Assembly (NCBI RefSeq): GCF_024323335.1
Contig: NC_066583.1
Coordinates: 416,280,031 to 416,344,030, forward strand
Length of the DNA stretch: 64,000 nucleotides
Origin: Lathyrus oleraceus
Taxonomy: Eukaryota; Streptophyta; Magnoliopsida; Fabales; Fabaceae
Reading direction: 5' to 3'
In this document: positions 35,518-47,771 of the stretch, piece by piece
Layout: the number at the start of each line of letters is the position of its first letter
Position numbering within the stretch: position 1 is the stretch's first letter
Position numbers and translations under genes: made by a program
Notes under the pieces: generated by a model
Database searches by the model: none
What the model was told of the DNA's origin: nothing
Seen by the model: the letters and a program-made list of their open reading frames with translations, nothing else

Positions 35518-36478
35518 CAAGTGTAATGCTAAATTTGGTAATTCACCTTCATGCATGCAATGCCTTGCTACAGTACACGAATTATGGATCAATTCACCTC
35601 AAAATATCAATTGGAGCCAAATGCCAATGTTGGAATGCATGGAAAATGCTTAGTTTTCAAATTGCACTTTTTCCCTCCAAAATCAAATTCAATTCACATG
35701 GAAAATGCAATATTTTTGTGATGAGATTTGATGAAATGTAATGAATAATTATGATAAAACATGTTAAAACAAGATTGTAGAAAAAAACCCCACTCCATTT
35801 GGCCATGTGGTGTGAAAGTTATCCAAGTTTGAAGTTCAAAATTTCTTGACAATGATTGATCCATAATTTCTCAACCATACATGAGAAATTCATGTTCTTG
35901 GACTTTTTGGAAAGGTGAGAGCAAGATCTTCAACTTTCATGTTGGACAAAATTTCATTTGAAGCTTCTTTGGACATGTAATTTTGAGGAGAAGACCTTTC
36001 CATTTTTGGCAATTTGAAATTACAGGTCACTTACTATTTTTGGAAACTTTCCATCTGACCTCAAATTCTCCAATTTTGATCTTTGAAATGTCAAATGAGA
36101 CTTGTATGGACATGAATGAGACCTCTCTAACCATCTCCCCTCTTCAAATCCATGATTTCATGCACAGTTGACCATAGTTGACTTTCTAGGGTTTCAGATG
36201 CATTGTGCAATGACTGATGACTTCTGAACATCCAACCTTTGGCCAAACCAATTCAAAATGATCCCTAGGTCATATGAACTTGTTGAACCAACCTTAGGGC
36301 TTTGCTTCAATAAGAAATGCACATGCTTGCTTGCACAAATGATCCTTCTAACCAGTTGACTGATGACTTGCACTTAGGCAAAGGACAATGCAATGCTATG
36401 CAGTGGACAATGTAATGTTAATGACCTAAACATGAAAATGAATGTACAAAATGGTAGGTGCAAATTTGAGGTGCTACA
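35518..36478 (-). repeat. Element B 3' LTR, proximal part (U3)
   Basis: Minus strand: starts at 36478 with TGTAGCACCTC, close to C's TGTAACACCTC, and runs to C's insertion point. It continues at 16215. U3 of B therefore holds C about 0.96 kb in, just upstream of the TATA-like box. No gene. Confidence 0.88.
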
Positions 36479-36490
36479 GCTGCCCCTATT
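36479..36490 (-). other. Polypurine tract of element B
   Basis: AATAGGGGCAGC on the minus strand, directly before B's 3' LTR. Confidence 0.85.
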
Positions 36491-36499
36491 CAATCAACT

Positions 36500-37960
36500 G
36501 GGAACCCGAACGGATGAGAGTAACGGCTGTCAGACTTTCCGGGTAAACAGGGATTGAATACCAAGAACCGTAGAAATTTGCACACTGCAGGGATCCACCA
36601 ACAGAAACGTCCACTGGGATCTGCTATTTATTACTGGGTATTTTGGTTTTTCTATCAAAAGTACAACCACATCCAGACATCAAACGACGATGAATGGGAA
36701 CAGAAATCACAACTAGACGTCAACGGACGAATAGGAAAAACTCAACGTTTATCGACACTAACGGAGAGGTAACCAGACATTAATGAATGACTGGAAGAGA
36801 TACCACCATACGTCAACGGACGTAGTGGGAAAAACTCAGCGTTTATCGAAACCAACGGAGAGGTAACCAGACATCAAAGGATGAATGGGAAGACTCGACC
36901 AGACGTCAACGGACGAAAGGGAGAAGCTCGACGTTTATCGACACCAACGGAGAAGGAGAAGACTCGACCAGACGTCAACGGACGAACGGGAGAAGCTCGA
37001 CGTTTATCGACACCAACGGAGAAGGAGACCCTACTGGGGAAGAGCGAAATACATCTAGATGTCAACGGACAACTAGGAAAAACTCAACGTTTATCGAAAC
37101 CAACGGAGAGGTAGCTCTACTGGGGACGACCAGGAAAAACTCGACGTTTACCAAAACCAACGGAGAGGTGACGAGACATCAACGGATGAATGGGAAGACT
37201 CGACCAGACGTCAACGGACGAAAGGGAGAAGCTCGACGTTTATCGACACCAACGGAGAAGGAGAACACTTCACTAAAGAAGGGATACAACAACCGGAAAT
37301 CGAATAGGACGCCCACCGACGACTCTACTGGGGCTTCTGGATGGGAATCGACCAGACATTAACGAATGACTGGGGAATGGGATATACAATCAAACGCCAA
37401 CGGACAAATGAGAAAAACTCAACGTTTACCAAAACCAACGGAGAGGTGACCCTGTGGAGAGCAACTACACGTCAACGGACACATAGGCAAAAACTCAGCG
37501 TTTATCAAAACCAACGGAGAGGTAAATCTTATGGGGAAAAGTGAACACAACCAATCATCACCGGACGATTGGGAAAAACTCATCGTTTATCGAAATCAAC
37601 GGAGAGGTAAATCTGAGGGGAATCAACAGTCATTAACAAATGATCTGTGGGGAATAAACAACCATACGTCATCGGACGCATAGAAAAAACTCGACGTTTA
37701 TCGACACCAACGGAGAGGAGTTGGGGATAATTCAACTAGACGTTCGCGGACGAATAGGAAAAACTCAACGTTTACCGACACCAACAGAGAGGTGACCTCT
37801 GGGGAGGATATTACGAACATCGAAAAATGATGTTTACCGACATCAAAAGAAGACCAGACACTTACCGGATGACTGGGTAGGACTCGATGTTTACCAACAC
37901 CGAAAGATGGTGTTTACCGACACCAAAGAAATAACACACGCGGGTGCAGACATGACACTG
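36500..37960 (-). repeat. Element B 3' UTR repeat block 1
   Basis: Degenerate tandem array on the plus strand with CGTCAACGGACGAA, ACTCAACGTTTATCGA and ACCAACGGAGAGG repeated at roughly 60-100 base intervals from about 36710 to 37930. It is the counterpart of C's minisatellite block (AAACGTCGAGTT on C's sense strand). Open frames such as 36881-37114 are built from the repeat and are not called as genes. Confidence 0.75.
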
Positions 37961-38284
37961 ACCAGTATCACAAGATGACATCTATATGTGCCGGGGCAAG
38001 GCTAAACACTCGCTGGGGATCTCACTGGGGAGAATCAGGCTTTCCTTTCGCCAACGGATGAGGAAATAAACCTCTCTGGGGGGTTATCAATCCTGAATGC
38101 TGTCAGGAGCAACTGTAGCAAATGTGCTGACAGATGTTGAACAAAGATCCGCCTTTGCCGGGGATATGGTCTGATTGGTTTCAAACACATGAATGCATAT
38201 GTTTGAATTTTTTATGGCGTAATGCTCCATATTGAATGGGAATGCTACGCGATTTGAGGATGCAATGATTACTACATGCAAAAT

Positions 38285-39310
38285 GCAAATGATGAAAACT
38301 CCGCTGGGGAATCAACTGATCCGATACTCCAACTCTGTGGGGAAACTCTATTTGAGGAATACTCTGCGGGGAGAGCACCGACTTCTCACTCATGCTGGAG
38401 AAATAGCACTGCTGCTGGGGAAAGGATAGACTCCACCGGGGACATCCTTCATAGGACCCAAACCACTCAGGGACTCCGCTTAGGGAATAATCAAAGCAAC
38501 TTTGCTGAGGACTACCCAACGGCGACTGCGCTGAGGAACCATCAATACTACTCCACCGGGGAAAGTAAACAAGGCAACTCGCTGGGGGGAGTAACAAATC
38601 GACCTTGCTAGGGATAATCATGCGACTTCACTGGGGAAAGCCAACCAATCCACAAATAGGATAAACCCTGCTATGGGAAATAAATGCTACTCCGCTGGGG
38701 ACGACCCACCCAATCCACAAGTAGGATAGACTCAGCTTGGGGATGCAGATATCATTCCGCTACGGAAAACTCATCCAATCCACAGGTAGGATAAACTCTG
38801 CTGGAGATAAATTTCTTTGAACCCGCTCCACTCGGGGACTCCCTGAGGAAAATCATCAACACCAACCTCTACTCGGGAGATCAGACTCTGTGCTGGGGAT
38901 AACACACCAACTCTGCTGAGGAAGAGCAAAACGCTGGTGGGGAAAGTAATATACCAGACTCTGTGCTGGGGATAACACACACAACCCTGCTAGGGATGAG
39001 AGCTCATGACCACGTTGGGGATAACAGTACTTCAAACCCGACTGCTGGGGAACAACGCTCCGCTGGGGATACCACATCCTTCATACTCAGTGGGAATCTC
39101 AACTGGGGAAATATTTGCTGGGGAATACACCCACTTCCAGGCTTGCTGGGGATATGCAATTCTTAGATCTGCTGGGGAATAGACGGCACTATCCACATGC
39201 ACCTCTGCAGGGGAACATAGCTCTGATATCTTTCATACTTGCTTGGGAAATATCTGCTGTGGAAACATCCCTACAGATGACAACCTGCAAAACAGCACGA
39301 CAAAATGCCC
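38285..39310 (-). repeat. Element B array of primer-tRNA-3'-end-like motifs
   Basis: On the plus strand about 25-30 copies of ACTCYGCTGGGGA variants, e.g. ACTCCGCTGGGGAATC near 38298, CTACTCCGCTGGGGACGAC near 38688 and AACTCTGTGGGGAAAC near 38330. In B's sense orientation these read TCCCCAGCRGAGT, the complement of the Ogre-type primer-binding site seen in C. B's own PBS lies outside the window. Confidence 0.65.
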
Positions 39311-39786
39311 CAGGGGATACATGGACAAGATACGCTCAAGTGTCCTCAACATTCAAAAATGATTTTCAAATGTTTTATCTTTCTGCAAGTTATTGTTCAG
39401 CCTTCATGTTTTTATATGCAATGTTTATCAAAAATTCGGACGTTTTTGCAAACAAAACGGTAAAATAAAAACAGGAGAGCTATTTATCTGAATAACGACT
39501 TTTATTGATTGGAAAATGGGCCTGAAAAGGCGAATACATTGGGAAGCAATTCCTAGAAAGAGGTAATTGTGCACAAAAGGAAAAATCTATCCTAATGGCA
39601 ATGTGAACACGGCATCCACTATTTCCCAATTCTGTTATAACTCACAGATCATCAGTTTTCCTCCCAACTCCTTGCTTTCTGAGAAGAATGACTGGACCGA
39701 TCACATCTTTCGAGATGGCAGACGACAAAGCACAATGAAGTACAGATAACTCGGACTGTAGTCTTCGCTCTAATCCCTCTTTTGGC
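39311..39786 (-). other. Element B 3' UTR, unique part with AATAAA site
   Basis: Non-coding. On the minus strand the block AATTACCTCTTTCTAGG, AGGAATTGCTTCCC and CCAATCAATAAAAG (AATAAA at 39506-39501) matches C near 26813-26890. The two families differ much more on both sides, so this block is conserved. No gene seen. Confidence 0.5.
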
Positions 39787-39787
39787 T

Positions 39788-39984
39788 GGATCGCCCTTTC
39801 GGGTTTTCAATCCACCGGGATACCCATTTTTGCCTAAGCCGCCCTTACGGGTTTTCGACTTACCGGGTGTACAAATTCTTTTCATTTTATATCCCTAATT
39901 TTTGCCCGAACCTTTTCTTTCTGTTTTTCTTTGGTTCGCCGGGATGCTCTTTTTTGCCTGGACTCTTTTATTCTTTTTGTCCAG
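39788..39984 (-). other. Four tandem stem-loops after pol, element B
   Basis: On the minus strand, in order: CTGGAC/GTCCAG (arms 39979-39984, 39958-39963), CGAACC/GGTTCG (39933-39938, 39907-39912), TAAGTC/GGCTTA (39857-39862, 39835-39840) and GGATT/GATCC (39809-39813, 39788-39792). Hairpins 3 and 4 have inner CCCGTAAGGG and CCCGAAAGGG tetraloop hairpins, both of GNRA type. The stems change sequence relative to A and C while pairing is kept, partly through G-T pairs. Confidence 0.7.
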
Positions 39985-39993
39985 CGGGTCAAT

Positions 39994-42900
39994 TTATGCG
40001 AAGTATTTTTTGACTACATCTGAGTTAACAGGGGACGGGAAATCTTCACCATCCATAGTTGTAAGCATCAAGGCTCCACCGGAGAAAACCTTCTTCACAA
40101 CATATGGACCTTCATAATTAGGAGTCCACTTGCCCCTGTTATCTGTACCGGGAGGAAGGATCCTCTTCAAAACTAGATCACCGATCTGATAGCTCCGAGG
40201 ACACACTTTCTGATTAAAGGCTCGCTTCATCCTTCTCTGATATAACTGCCCATGGCACACAGCTGCTAGCCGTCTCTCTTCGATAAGGCTCAACTCATTA
40301 AACCTTGTTCGAATCCACTCGGTCTCGTCCAGCTTGACATCTAACAAAACCCTCAGAGAAGGGATCTCCACTTCAACCGGTAGGACTGCTTCCATACCAT
40401 ACACAAGGGAGTACGGGGTTGCCCCGGTCGACGTACGTACTGAGGTACGGTACCCATGCAAAGCGAAAGGCAACATCTCATGCCAATCCTTGTACATCAC
40501 GACCATTTTCTGCACAATCTTCTTGATATTCTTGTTTGCCGCCTCTACAGCACCATTCATCTTCGGTCTGTAAGGAGAAGAATTGTGATGTTCAATCTTG
40601 AAATCTTTGCAAAGCTCTTTCATCATCTTGTTATTGAGATTCGAACCATTGTCAGTGATGATTCTCTCAGGAACTCCATAACGACAGATGATTTCCTTCT
40701 TGATGAACCGGGCAACCACTTGTTTGGTAACGTTAGCATAGGAAGCTGCTTCCACCCATTTGGTGAAGTAGTCAATCGCAACCAAGATGAAGCGATGTCC
40801 ATTCGAAGCAGTAGGCTCAATCTTCCCAATCATATCAATGCCCCACATGGCGAACGGCCAAGGCGAATTCATGACATTCAGAGGGCTTGGTGGTACATGC
40901 ACCTTATCAGCATAGATTTGACACTTATGGCACTTCCGAGCGTACTTGAAACAATCGGATTCCATAGTCATCCAATAATAACCGGCTCTCAATAATTTCT
41001 TCGACATTGCATGACCACCAGCATGGGTACCAAACGAACCCTCGTGCACTTCTTGCATCAACATGTCTGCTTCGTGTCTATCCACGCATCTGAGCAAGAC
41101 CATGTCAAAATTCCTCTTATACAGCACATCATCCTGATTCAAGTAAAAGCTTCCAGCTAGCCTTCTCAGGGTTTTCTTGTCATTCTTTGATGCACCTTCA
41201 GGATACTCCTGGCTCTTGAGGAAGTTCTTGATATCATAATACCACGGCTTCTCATCAATCACAACAGACTCGGCTGCAAACACATACGCAGGCCTCTCGA
41301 GTCGGTTCACTGCAACATGTGGCACATGATTCCACCAATGAACTTTGATCATAGAAGACAAAGTAGCCAAGGCATCAACCATCTGATTCTCATCCCGGGG
41401 GACATGATACAACTTCACCTTCTTGAAGAACGTCAGTATTCTTCTGGTGTAATCTCTATAAGGAATCAAATGCGGCTGGTTAGTATTCCAATCTCCATTG
41501 ACCTGATTGATCACTAGAGCGGAATCTCCAAAAATGTCAAGCGTCTTGATCCTCAAATCAATGGCTTCTTCTATCCCCATGATACAAGCCTCATACTCAG
41601 CTTCATTGTTGGTGACGTCAAAAGTCAACCTGGCAGAAAAAGGTATATGAGCACCTTTTGGATTGATCAGCACCGCACCAACACCATTACCATTCACATT
41701 CACAGCCCCATCGAACATCAATGTCCACTTGTCATCAGGATCCGGTCCTTCCTCGACAAGAGGCTCTTCACAATCTTTCATCTTAAGATACATGATGTCT
41801 TCATCAGGGAACTCAAACATCATAGGCTGATAATCATCAATCGGCTGTTCGGCGAGATAGTCTGACAAAATACTACCTTTGATGGCCTTCTGCGACGTGT
41901 ACTGGATATCATATTTTGTTAAGATCATCTGCCAACGGGCAACACGTCCGGTGAGAGCCGGCTTCTCAAAGATGTATTTTACTGGATCCATCTTAGAAAT
42001 CAACAAGGTAGTATGGTTCAACATATACTGCCTCAGTCGGCGAGCAGCCCAGGCCAAAGCACAACAAGTTTTCTCAAGCTGTGAATATTTGATTTCACAG
42101 TCGGTAAACTTTTTGCTAAGGTAGTATATGGCATGCTCTTTTCGACCAGACTCGTCATGCTGTCCCAATACACACCCCATCGAGTTCTCAGTCACTGACA
42201 GGCACATTATCAGTGGTCTCCCAGGAACTGGAGGAATAAGGATTGGAGGTTTCTGTAAATACTCTTTTATCTTGTCAAAAGCTTTCTGACAGTCATCATT
42301 CCACTTGATTGCTTGATTCTTTCTTAGCAATTTGAAGATCGGTTCACACGTGGCAGTTAAGTGAGATACGAACCTTGCAATGTAGTTCAATCTCCCTAAA
42401 AACCCACGAACCTGCTTTTCTGTTTTTGGTTCAGGCATTTCTTGAATAGCTTTGACCTTTGCTGGATCAACCTCAATCCCTTTCTCACTGATAATGAAGC
42501 CCAACAGCTTCCCAGATCTCACACCAAACGTACACTTGTTCGGATTCAGCCTCAGTTTGAACTTTACCAATTTGTCAAACAACTTCTGCAAATTAACCAG
42601 GTCCTTCTCTTCTGTCTGCGACTTCGCAATCATATCATCCACGTACACTTCAATCTCTTTGTGCATCATGTCATGAAAGAGAGTCGTCATAGCCCTCTGA
42701 TAGGTAGCACCGGCATTCTTCAGCCCAAATGGCATCACCTTATAGTAGAACGTGCCCCAAGGTGTAATGAATGTCGTCTTTTCCATGTCCTCTGGCGCCA
42801 TCTTAATCTGATTATACCCAGAGAAACCATCCATGAAAGAGAATACCGAGGATTGAGCTGTATTATCAACCAATACATCAATGTGAGGTAATGGGAAATC

Positions 42901-43471
42901 ATCTTTCGGACTCGCTCTATTCAGATCCCGGTAATCGACACACATTCTGACTTTGCCATCCTTCTTCGGCACGGGAACGATGTTGGCCACCCACGGGGGA
43001 TACGTCGTCACTGACAAGAAACCCGCATCGAACTGCTTCTGAACCTCTTCCTTGATTTTCATTGCCATATCAGGACTCGTTCTACGAAGCTTCTGCTTGA
43101 CCGAAGGGCAATCTTCTCTGAGAGGTAGTCTATGCACTACAATATCAGTATCCAGCCCAGGCATATCTTGATAAGACCAGGCGAATATCTCCACATACTC
43201 TCTCAGCATCTCAATCAACCTGCTCTTGACCTCTGTCTTCAAAGCAGCCCCGATCTTGATATCTCTTATAGCGTCCTCGGTACCAAGATTCACAATCTCC
43301 AACTCCTCCTGATGAGGTTGGATGACCCTTTCCTCTTGTTTCAACAATCTAACCAATTCTTTAGGGAGTTCACAGTCTTCCTCACTCTCCTCTTCAGCTT
43401 GGTAGATGGGATTATTGAAATCATACTGAGCCATAACAGAACTGTTCATAGTAGATGCCGTGAAATCACTT
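39994..43471 (-). CDS. pol: Element B Pol: RT, RNase H, archaeal-type RNase H, integrase (exon 2)
   Basis: An uninterrupted frame with 1151 residues from the Met at 43449; exon 2 begins at 43471. Order: acidic N-terminus; reverse transcriptase about 130-330 with VDYRDLN, MPFGLKN and YVDD at 269-272; Ty3-type RNase H; archaeal-type RNase H beginning MFDGAVNVNGNGVGAV with VPRDENQMVDALA near its end; integrase with zinc-binding CHKCQIY, catalytic GIDMIG, TDNGSN and GAVEAANK (D, D, E). The C-terminus FPSPVNSDVVKKYFA aligns with C. The enzymes copy RNA to DNA and integrate it. Every key residue I checked is present, although the element is split and its gag is broken. Confidence 0.93.
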
Positions 43472-43719
43472 CTGCATGTTTAATGCTTTGTTTTAGAAAA
43501 AAGAGTTCAATAAAGTCACAAAAACAAAAACATTGCCATTTTTATTTTTTTTGAAAAAGTGAAAAACAAAAATAGAAAGACAGGGATCACAAAATTGTTT
43601 GCAAAACGTCCTTTATTAATGATAAAAATTGTAAAACATGATGTGGCCCTACAATGAACCACTACGCCTTGGGCAAAACGTAGGGTTTTGTGCAGAATGA
43701 AAAAACAAAAGAAAATTAC
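43472..43719 (-). other. Intron between protease and pol, element B
   Basis: Donor GA|GTAATTTTC at 43719 and acceptor AAACATGCAG ending at 43472. Removing 248 bases makes the protease frame continue into pol in phase, eight codons before the Met at 43449, with no stop. Unspliced, the protease frame ends at 43716. The intron shares internal blocks with C's spacer (GTTCATTGTAGGGCCAC, AAAAATGGCAATGTTT). Confidence 0.75.
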
Positions 43720-44625
43720 TCTGTTTGAAGAGTAACTTGGACTACATCTTCTGCCGTCCAATTGTTGATAATCTCCCCTGGCGCTCGCGGGCGGACCCAG
43801 TCGTCGAGATCATAACCACTGTCACCATTTTCAACATCGGCTGCAAAGACGTCTCCGTGATTCATCAGCCCAGCGCTGGTAAAGGTACTTGGACCTGCTT
43901 GTACACCCTGCTCCGCTTGCAAAGGTTGATAACCAATACCGAATTTATCTTCTTTGACCGGCAAATCCACCATCTGGCCCCAGCCTTCAGCTTTACCAGA
44001 GTCAACAACCTCTTTGGCCTGCTTATACGAAGCAATCGAAGCACCCGACTTTCTCTGCTCAGCACACGCCACCCCCTCGAGAGCAACAGTCTCAAACGTC
44101 TGGCATTAAGTTTCGTGGATCTCGCCATCCACCTCGACATATTTGAACGAGGATATGTGACTCACCAAAATCTCTTCTTCACCGCACACGGTCACAATCT
44201 GACCGTTCCAGACATATTTGAGCTTTTGGTGGAGAGTCGACGAGACTGCCCCTGCTGCATGGATCCACGGACGCCCCAACAAACAACTGTAGGCAGGCTG
44301 AATGTCCATAACGTAGAAGATGATGTCAAACACCTCCGGACCTATCTTCACAGGCAAGGTAACTTCACCAAACACAGAACGTTTGGATCCGTCGAATGCA
44401 CGAACAATCAGGTCACTAGGAGTAAGCACAACCCCTTCAACAGATATCTTCTTCAGAATTTGCTTTGGCAGCACATTCAGCGACGAGCCGGTGTCGACCA
44501 ATACGTGAGACAATACAGCACCCATGCATTCCATGGTGATATGCAAGGCCTTGTTATGATTACGACCCTCAGGCGTTAAGTCTAGGTCAGTGAACCCCAA
44601 ACCATGCCTGGTGCTCACGTTGGCA
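43720..44625 (-). pseudogene. pro: Element B aspartic protease region, one in-frame stop
   Basis: Continues the gag frame from 61157 across the D/E insertion. The active site is VLVDTGSSLNVLP, followed by the ILGxP-type flap region and LGRPWIHAAGAVSSTL. A TAA at 44106-44108 interrupts the frame; the downstream part 43716-44072 is in the same frame and reaches the intron donor. The protease would process Gag-Pol. The stop could have arisen after D's insertion, when the element was already dead. Confidence 0.85.
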
Positions 44626-44630
44626 ATAAC
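44626..44630. repeat. Target-site duplication of element D, left copy
   Basis: ATAAC before D's TGTTGG terminus; the other copy is at 61152-61156. Confidence 0.95.
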
Positions 44631-45987
44631 TGTTGGTGTAAGCCCTAGAGGCCAATACTTTTGGTACTTGTATCGAATTATTTATTAATAATAAAAGGCA
44701 TTTTCTTTATTATGGTTGATTAATAAAGTCCATAGAATAGATAGTCCGTTTAATGTATTAAGTGTGACTTAATCATGAGAACACATTAAACATAAGGGCA
44801 CTATTCTTAAAGTATCCGTAGTCGAGCTTTAATGTGAAGAGGGATAACATTAAAGCATTAAGACTATTATGTTTGTAGACTGATGATCACATCTCATGGA
44901 TCATGGATAAAGAGTTATCAAGTCTTAAACATAGGTATGAATATTAGGAGTAATATTTATACCGGATTGACCCGCTATGAGAATACTATATAGAAAGTTA
45001 TGCAAAGTGTCATAAGTTATTCTCATGGTGATAATAGTGTATACCACTCTTCGACCTGAAACCACTATGGATCCTAGATGTAGAGTTGAGTGCCTTATTA
45101 CTAATCCAACATTATCCGTAACTGGATGACCATAAAGACAGTTGATGGGTACTCCACGAAGCATGCTGAGGGACATGAGTGTCCTAGATGGAATTTGCCA
45201 ATCCTGCGTAACAGGATAAATGTCTATGGGCCCAATATTGAACTGGAAAAGGGTGACACGGTTTATACCTTGTGTTCAATATAGACATAAGGGAAAAGGG
45301 GTAATTATACACATAATTTTTATCACAGGAGGTTTTGTCAGATCACATGACATTTTCGTGACTTGGGTAGCAGTGATGTGTTGCTAGATACCGCTCACTG
45401 TTTATTATGTTAAATGCGTGATTTAATATAATTGCCAACGCCGCGAAAACCTATAGGGTCACACACAAAGGACGGATTGATGAGAGATAGAATAATTAAG
45501 GAACATCGTAAGGTACGGTGTACTTAAACAGAATACGAAATATGGTAAGGTACCAAATACTTAAGTGATTTTGGCATATTATGAGATATAGGCCAAAATG
45601 CACTTAAGTGGGTTTTTTGGCTTGAAGCCCACACAAGTGGTTCTATAAATAGAGCTCTTGTGCAGATGCTTTGCATGGGAATACAACACAACTGAAGAGT
45701 TGGAATTTCGTATCTCTCTCTCACTCAAAGCCTTCATTCATAACAGCTAGCACTGCGATTGAAGGAATCCGTTCGTGTGAACTGAGTAGAGACGTTGTCA
45801 TCGTTCAACGTTCGTGATCGCCCCATGGATCTGTATCAAAGGTTTTGATCATTATCAGAGATCTGCACCAAAGGTTTGAATCGCCACAAGAGGTAACGAT
45901 TCTATCACTGATCATGCCCATTCGTAAGGATCACTAAATGGAGAAATTTTTAAATTCCGCTGCGCCTTGGATGGCAATTCTCCATCA
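44631..45987 (+). repeat. Element D 5' LTR
   Basis: 1357 bases. The terminus reads CCATCA here and CCAACA in the 3' copy, so one terminal base has changed. TATA box at 45643. The minus-strand frames here (e.g. 44925-45176) recur in the other LTR and are not genes. Confidence 0.95.
45643..45652 (+). promoter_or_regulatory. TATA box of D 5' LTR
   Basis: CTATAAATAG, a near-ideal plant TATA box, about 1.0 kb into the LTR; transcription would start about 30 bases downstream, near the CTTGTGCAG segment. Identical copy at 52194-52203 in the 3' LTR. Confidence 0.75.
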
Positions 45988-45988
45988 G

Positions 45989-46001
45989 TGGTATCAGAGC
46001 C
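45989..46001 (+). other. Primer-binding site of element D
   Basis: TGGTATCAGAGCC, one base after the LTR, the standard match to the initiator tRNA-Met 3' end used by plant Copia elements. Confidence 0.92.
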
Positions 46002-47771
46002 ACTTACGAAACCATGAATCTGATAACTGTTTTTGTTCTGTAATAATATGATTAAAACATAATGAATCAAAGGTTAAATTGAGATCGATCAAGTTACATA
46101 TATGTGATATATGTGATCTTGATGCAAAATACATTATATATGATATATTGTTCTTGTTTCGTTCATTCAAACCCTCGATGATTGTTTTCCTTTGAGCGAT
46201 CAATGGTCGTTTGCTTCTTGATCCGACATTAGTATGGTGAAGCAATGACGTGTTGATCAATCATACTGAATTAACAATCGAGACGTGTTTGACGGTCTGA
46301 AATTGGTGCATCAGGGTTAGTGACAGCACAAGGGTTGTGTTGTCAGAGAGTTATGCGATTGGGGTATGACTGCACAAGAGTTGTGCGTTCTAAACACTTT
46401 TTGGAACAATGTTAACCTGTTAACGCATATGGTTAACCGGTTAACGGAATGCGAAATAATTTTTTTTGAGAATTTTAACAGTGTTAACCGGTTAACGCAT
46501 ATGGTTAGCCGGTTAACGCAAGGCGGAAAACAGTTTTCCAAAACATTTTCAAACAGTGTTAACCGGTTAACACATTTGGTTAACCGGTTAACGCAAGGCA
46601 GAAAACAATTTTTTCAGATTTCAAAATAGTGTTAACCGGTTAACGCATATGGTTAACCGGTTAACGCAAGGAAATTTTCACCCATTCGGCTAACTCAGTG
46701 CTTTAAAAGTGTCAAGTGTTGATACGAAAAGCGACATCGATTTTAAATGAATTGTTCATTAAAATGTGATGATCGGTCGTCGAAATTTAATTTGATTTTA
46801 ATTAATTAAAGGAATTAATAATTATAATAATAAAGTGTTTATTATTGTCTTGTGGTGATCGGTTATGGCCTTAGTTTTCCTTTTGTTTTGTTTTGGGTTT
46901 TTAAAATACGACCTGCGTGTCGTGCCTCTCTCTTAATCTCCCAAATGTAACTTCTTTTCTCATCTCACTCCCTCGTATGTAAAACGAGTTTCTTTCATGT
47001 AATGTAATGATATGAAGAAAGCAAAGAAGTCAGTGCCAAAGGAGGACAACCTTGAAGATCTTGCTTGGAGAAGCTTAGATCGTTGTAGGTTAGCTTAGGT
47101 TCTCTCATTGGCTTGGGAGAACAATTGCGCTAGGGGCCATAACTGTTTCATTTTGTTTGTATGTATGTTGATGCATGTGAATGTATGTTGATGCATGTGA
47201 GAGACGGTTTATATGATAAACAAGCCGGTGAGATCAGAAAAATTGCAATTCCCTCAAAACTAAATATTAAGTTTTAAGCTTTCCAAGTTTTAACACTCAT
47301 CAAGACTAGTATCGAATAATGTAGGTTTCGCCTACGCGAGGTGCATGTTCTATATTAGTAAGGTGCGATGGGATAATTGTAATATCCAACTGTTAAAACA
47401 ATGGGTCAAACTTAACTAAACAAATTATAATAAGATTATATATATGTTTAGAAGCAAGAGTTGGGAATAATCCATATGATGGATTGGAATAAGGAGTTAT
47501 TCACCCAACTGAAATTTTCGAGAGTTGTATGAGATACAATTGGAAGGAGTTCCTACCTAAAATAACCTAGTTTTGTGTAATCCGCCTACGCGGACTTAGA
47601 ACGAAGTGAAATATGGATCTCGACCCACTAGAAAATCTTCCAACGGGATTTTCCGAATCAGATGATAAGGGTCATTTGTTTTGAGTAAAATAGTGGGAGC
47701 ATATTTAATTAAAGGCCTAATTGAATATGTCAATGATACTTATATTTTCATTAATCCTTATGTAGATTACC
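46002..47771 (+). other. Element D 5' leader
   Basis: About 1.77 kb of untranslated leader between primer-binding site and gag. It contains the palindrome array at 46411-46665, an AT-rich part, and duplicated TGTATGTTGATGCATGTGA near 47160-47200. The frame 46366-46629 runs through the palindromes and encodes only their translation (VNRLT repeats); I do not call it a gene. Confidence 0.7.
46411..46665 (+). repeat. Four pairs of GTTAACCGGTTAAC palindromes
   Basis: Eight copies of a perfect 14-base palindrome, or single-change variants, at 46411, 46432, 46483, 46504, 46558, 46579, 46631 and 46652. Members of a pair are always 21 bases apart and pairs are 72-75 bases apart. Most copies are joined by CGCATATG or similar and followed by CGCAAGG. 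Confidence 0.9.

Noticed and set aside
46366..46629. Small protein with VNRLT repeats in D's leader
   Set aside because: Produced by the GTTAACCGGTTAAC palindromes; the opposite strand is open in the same way.
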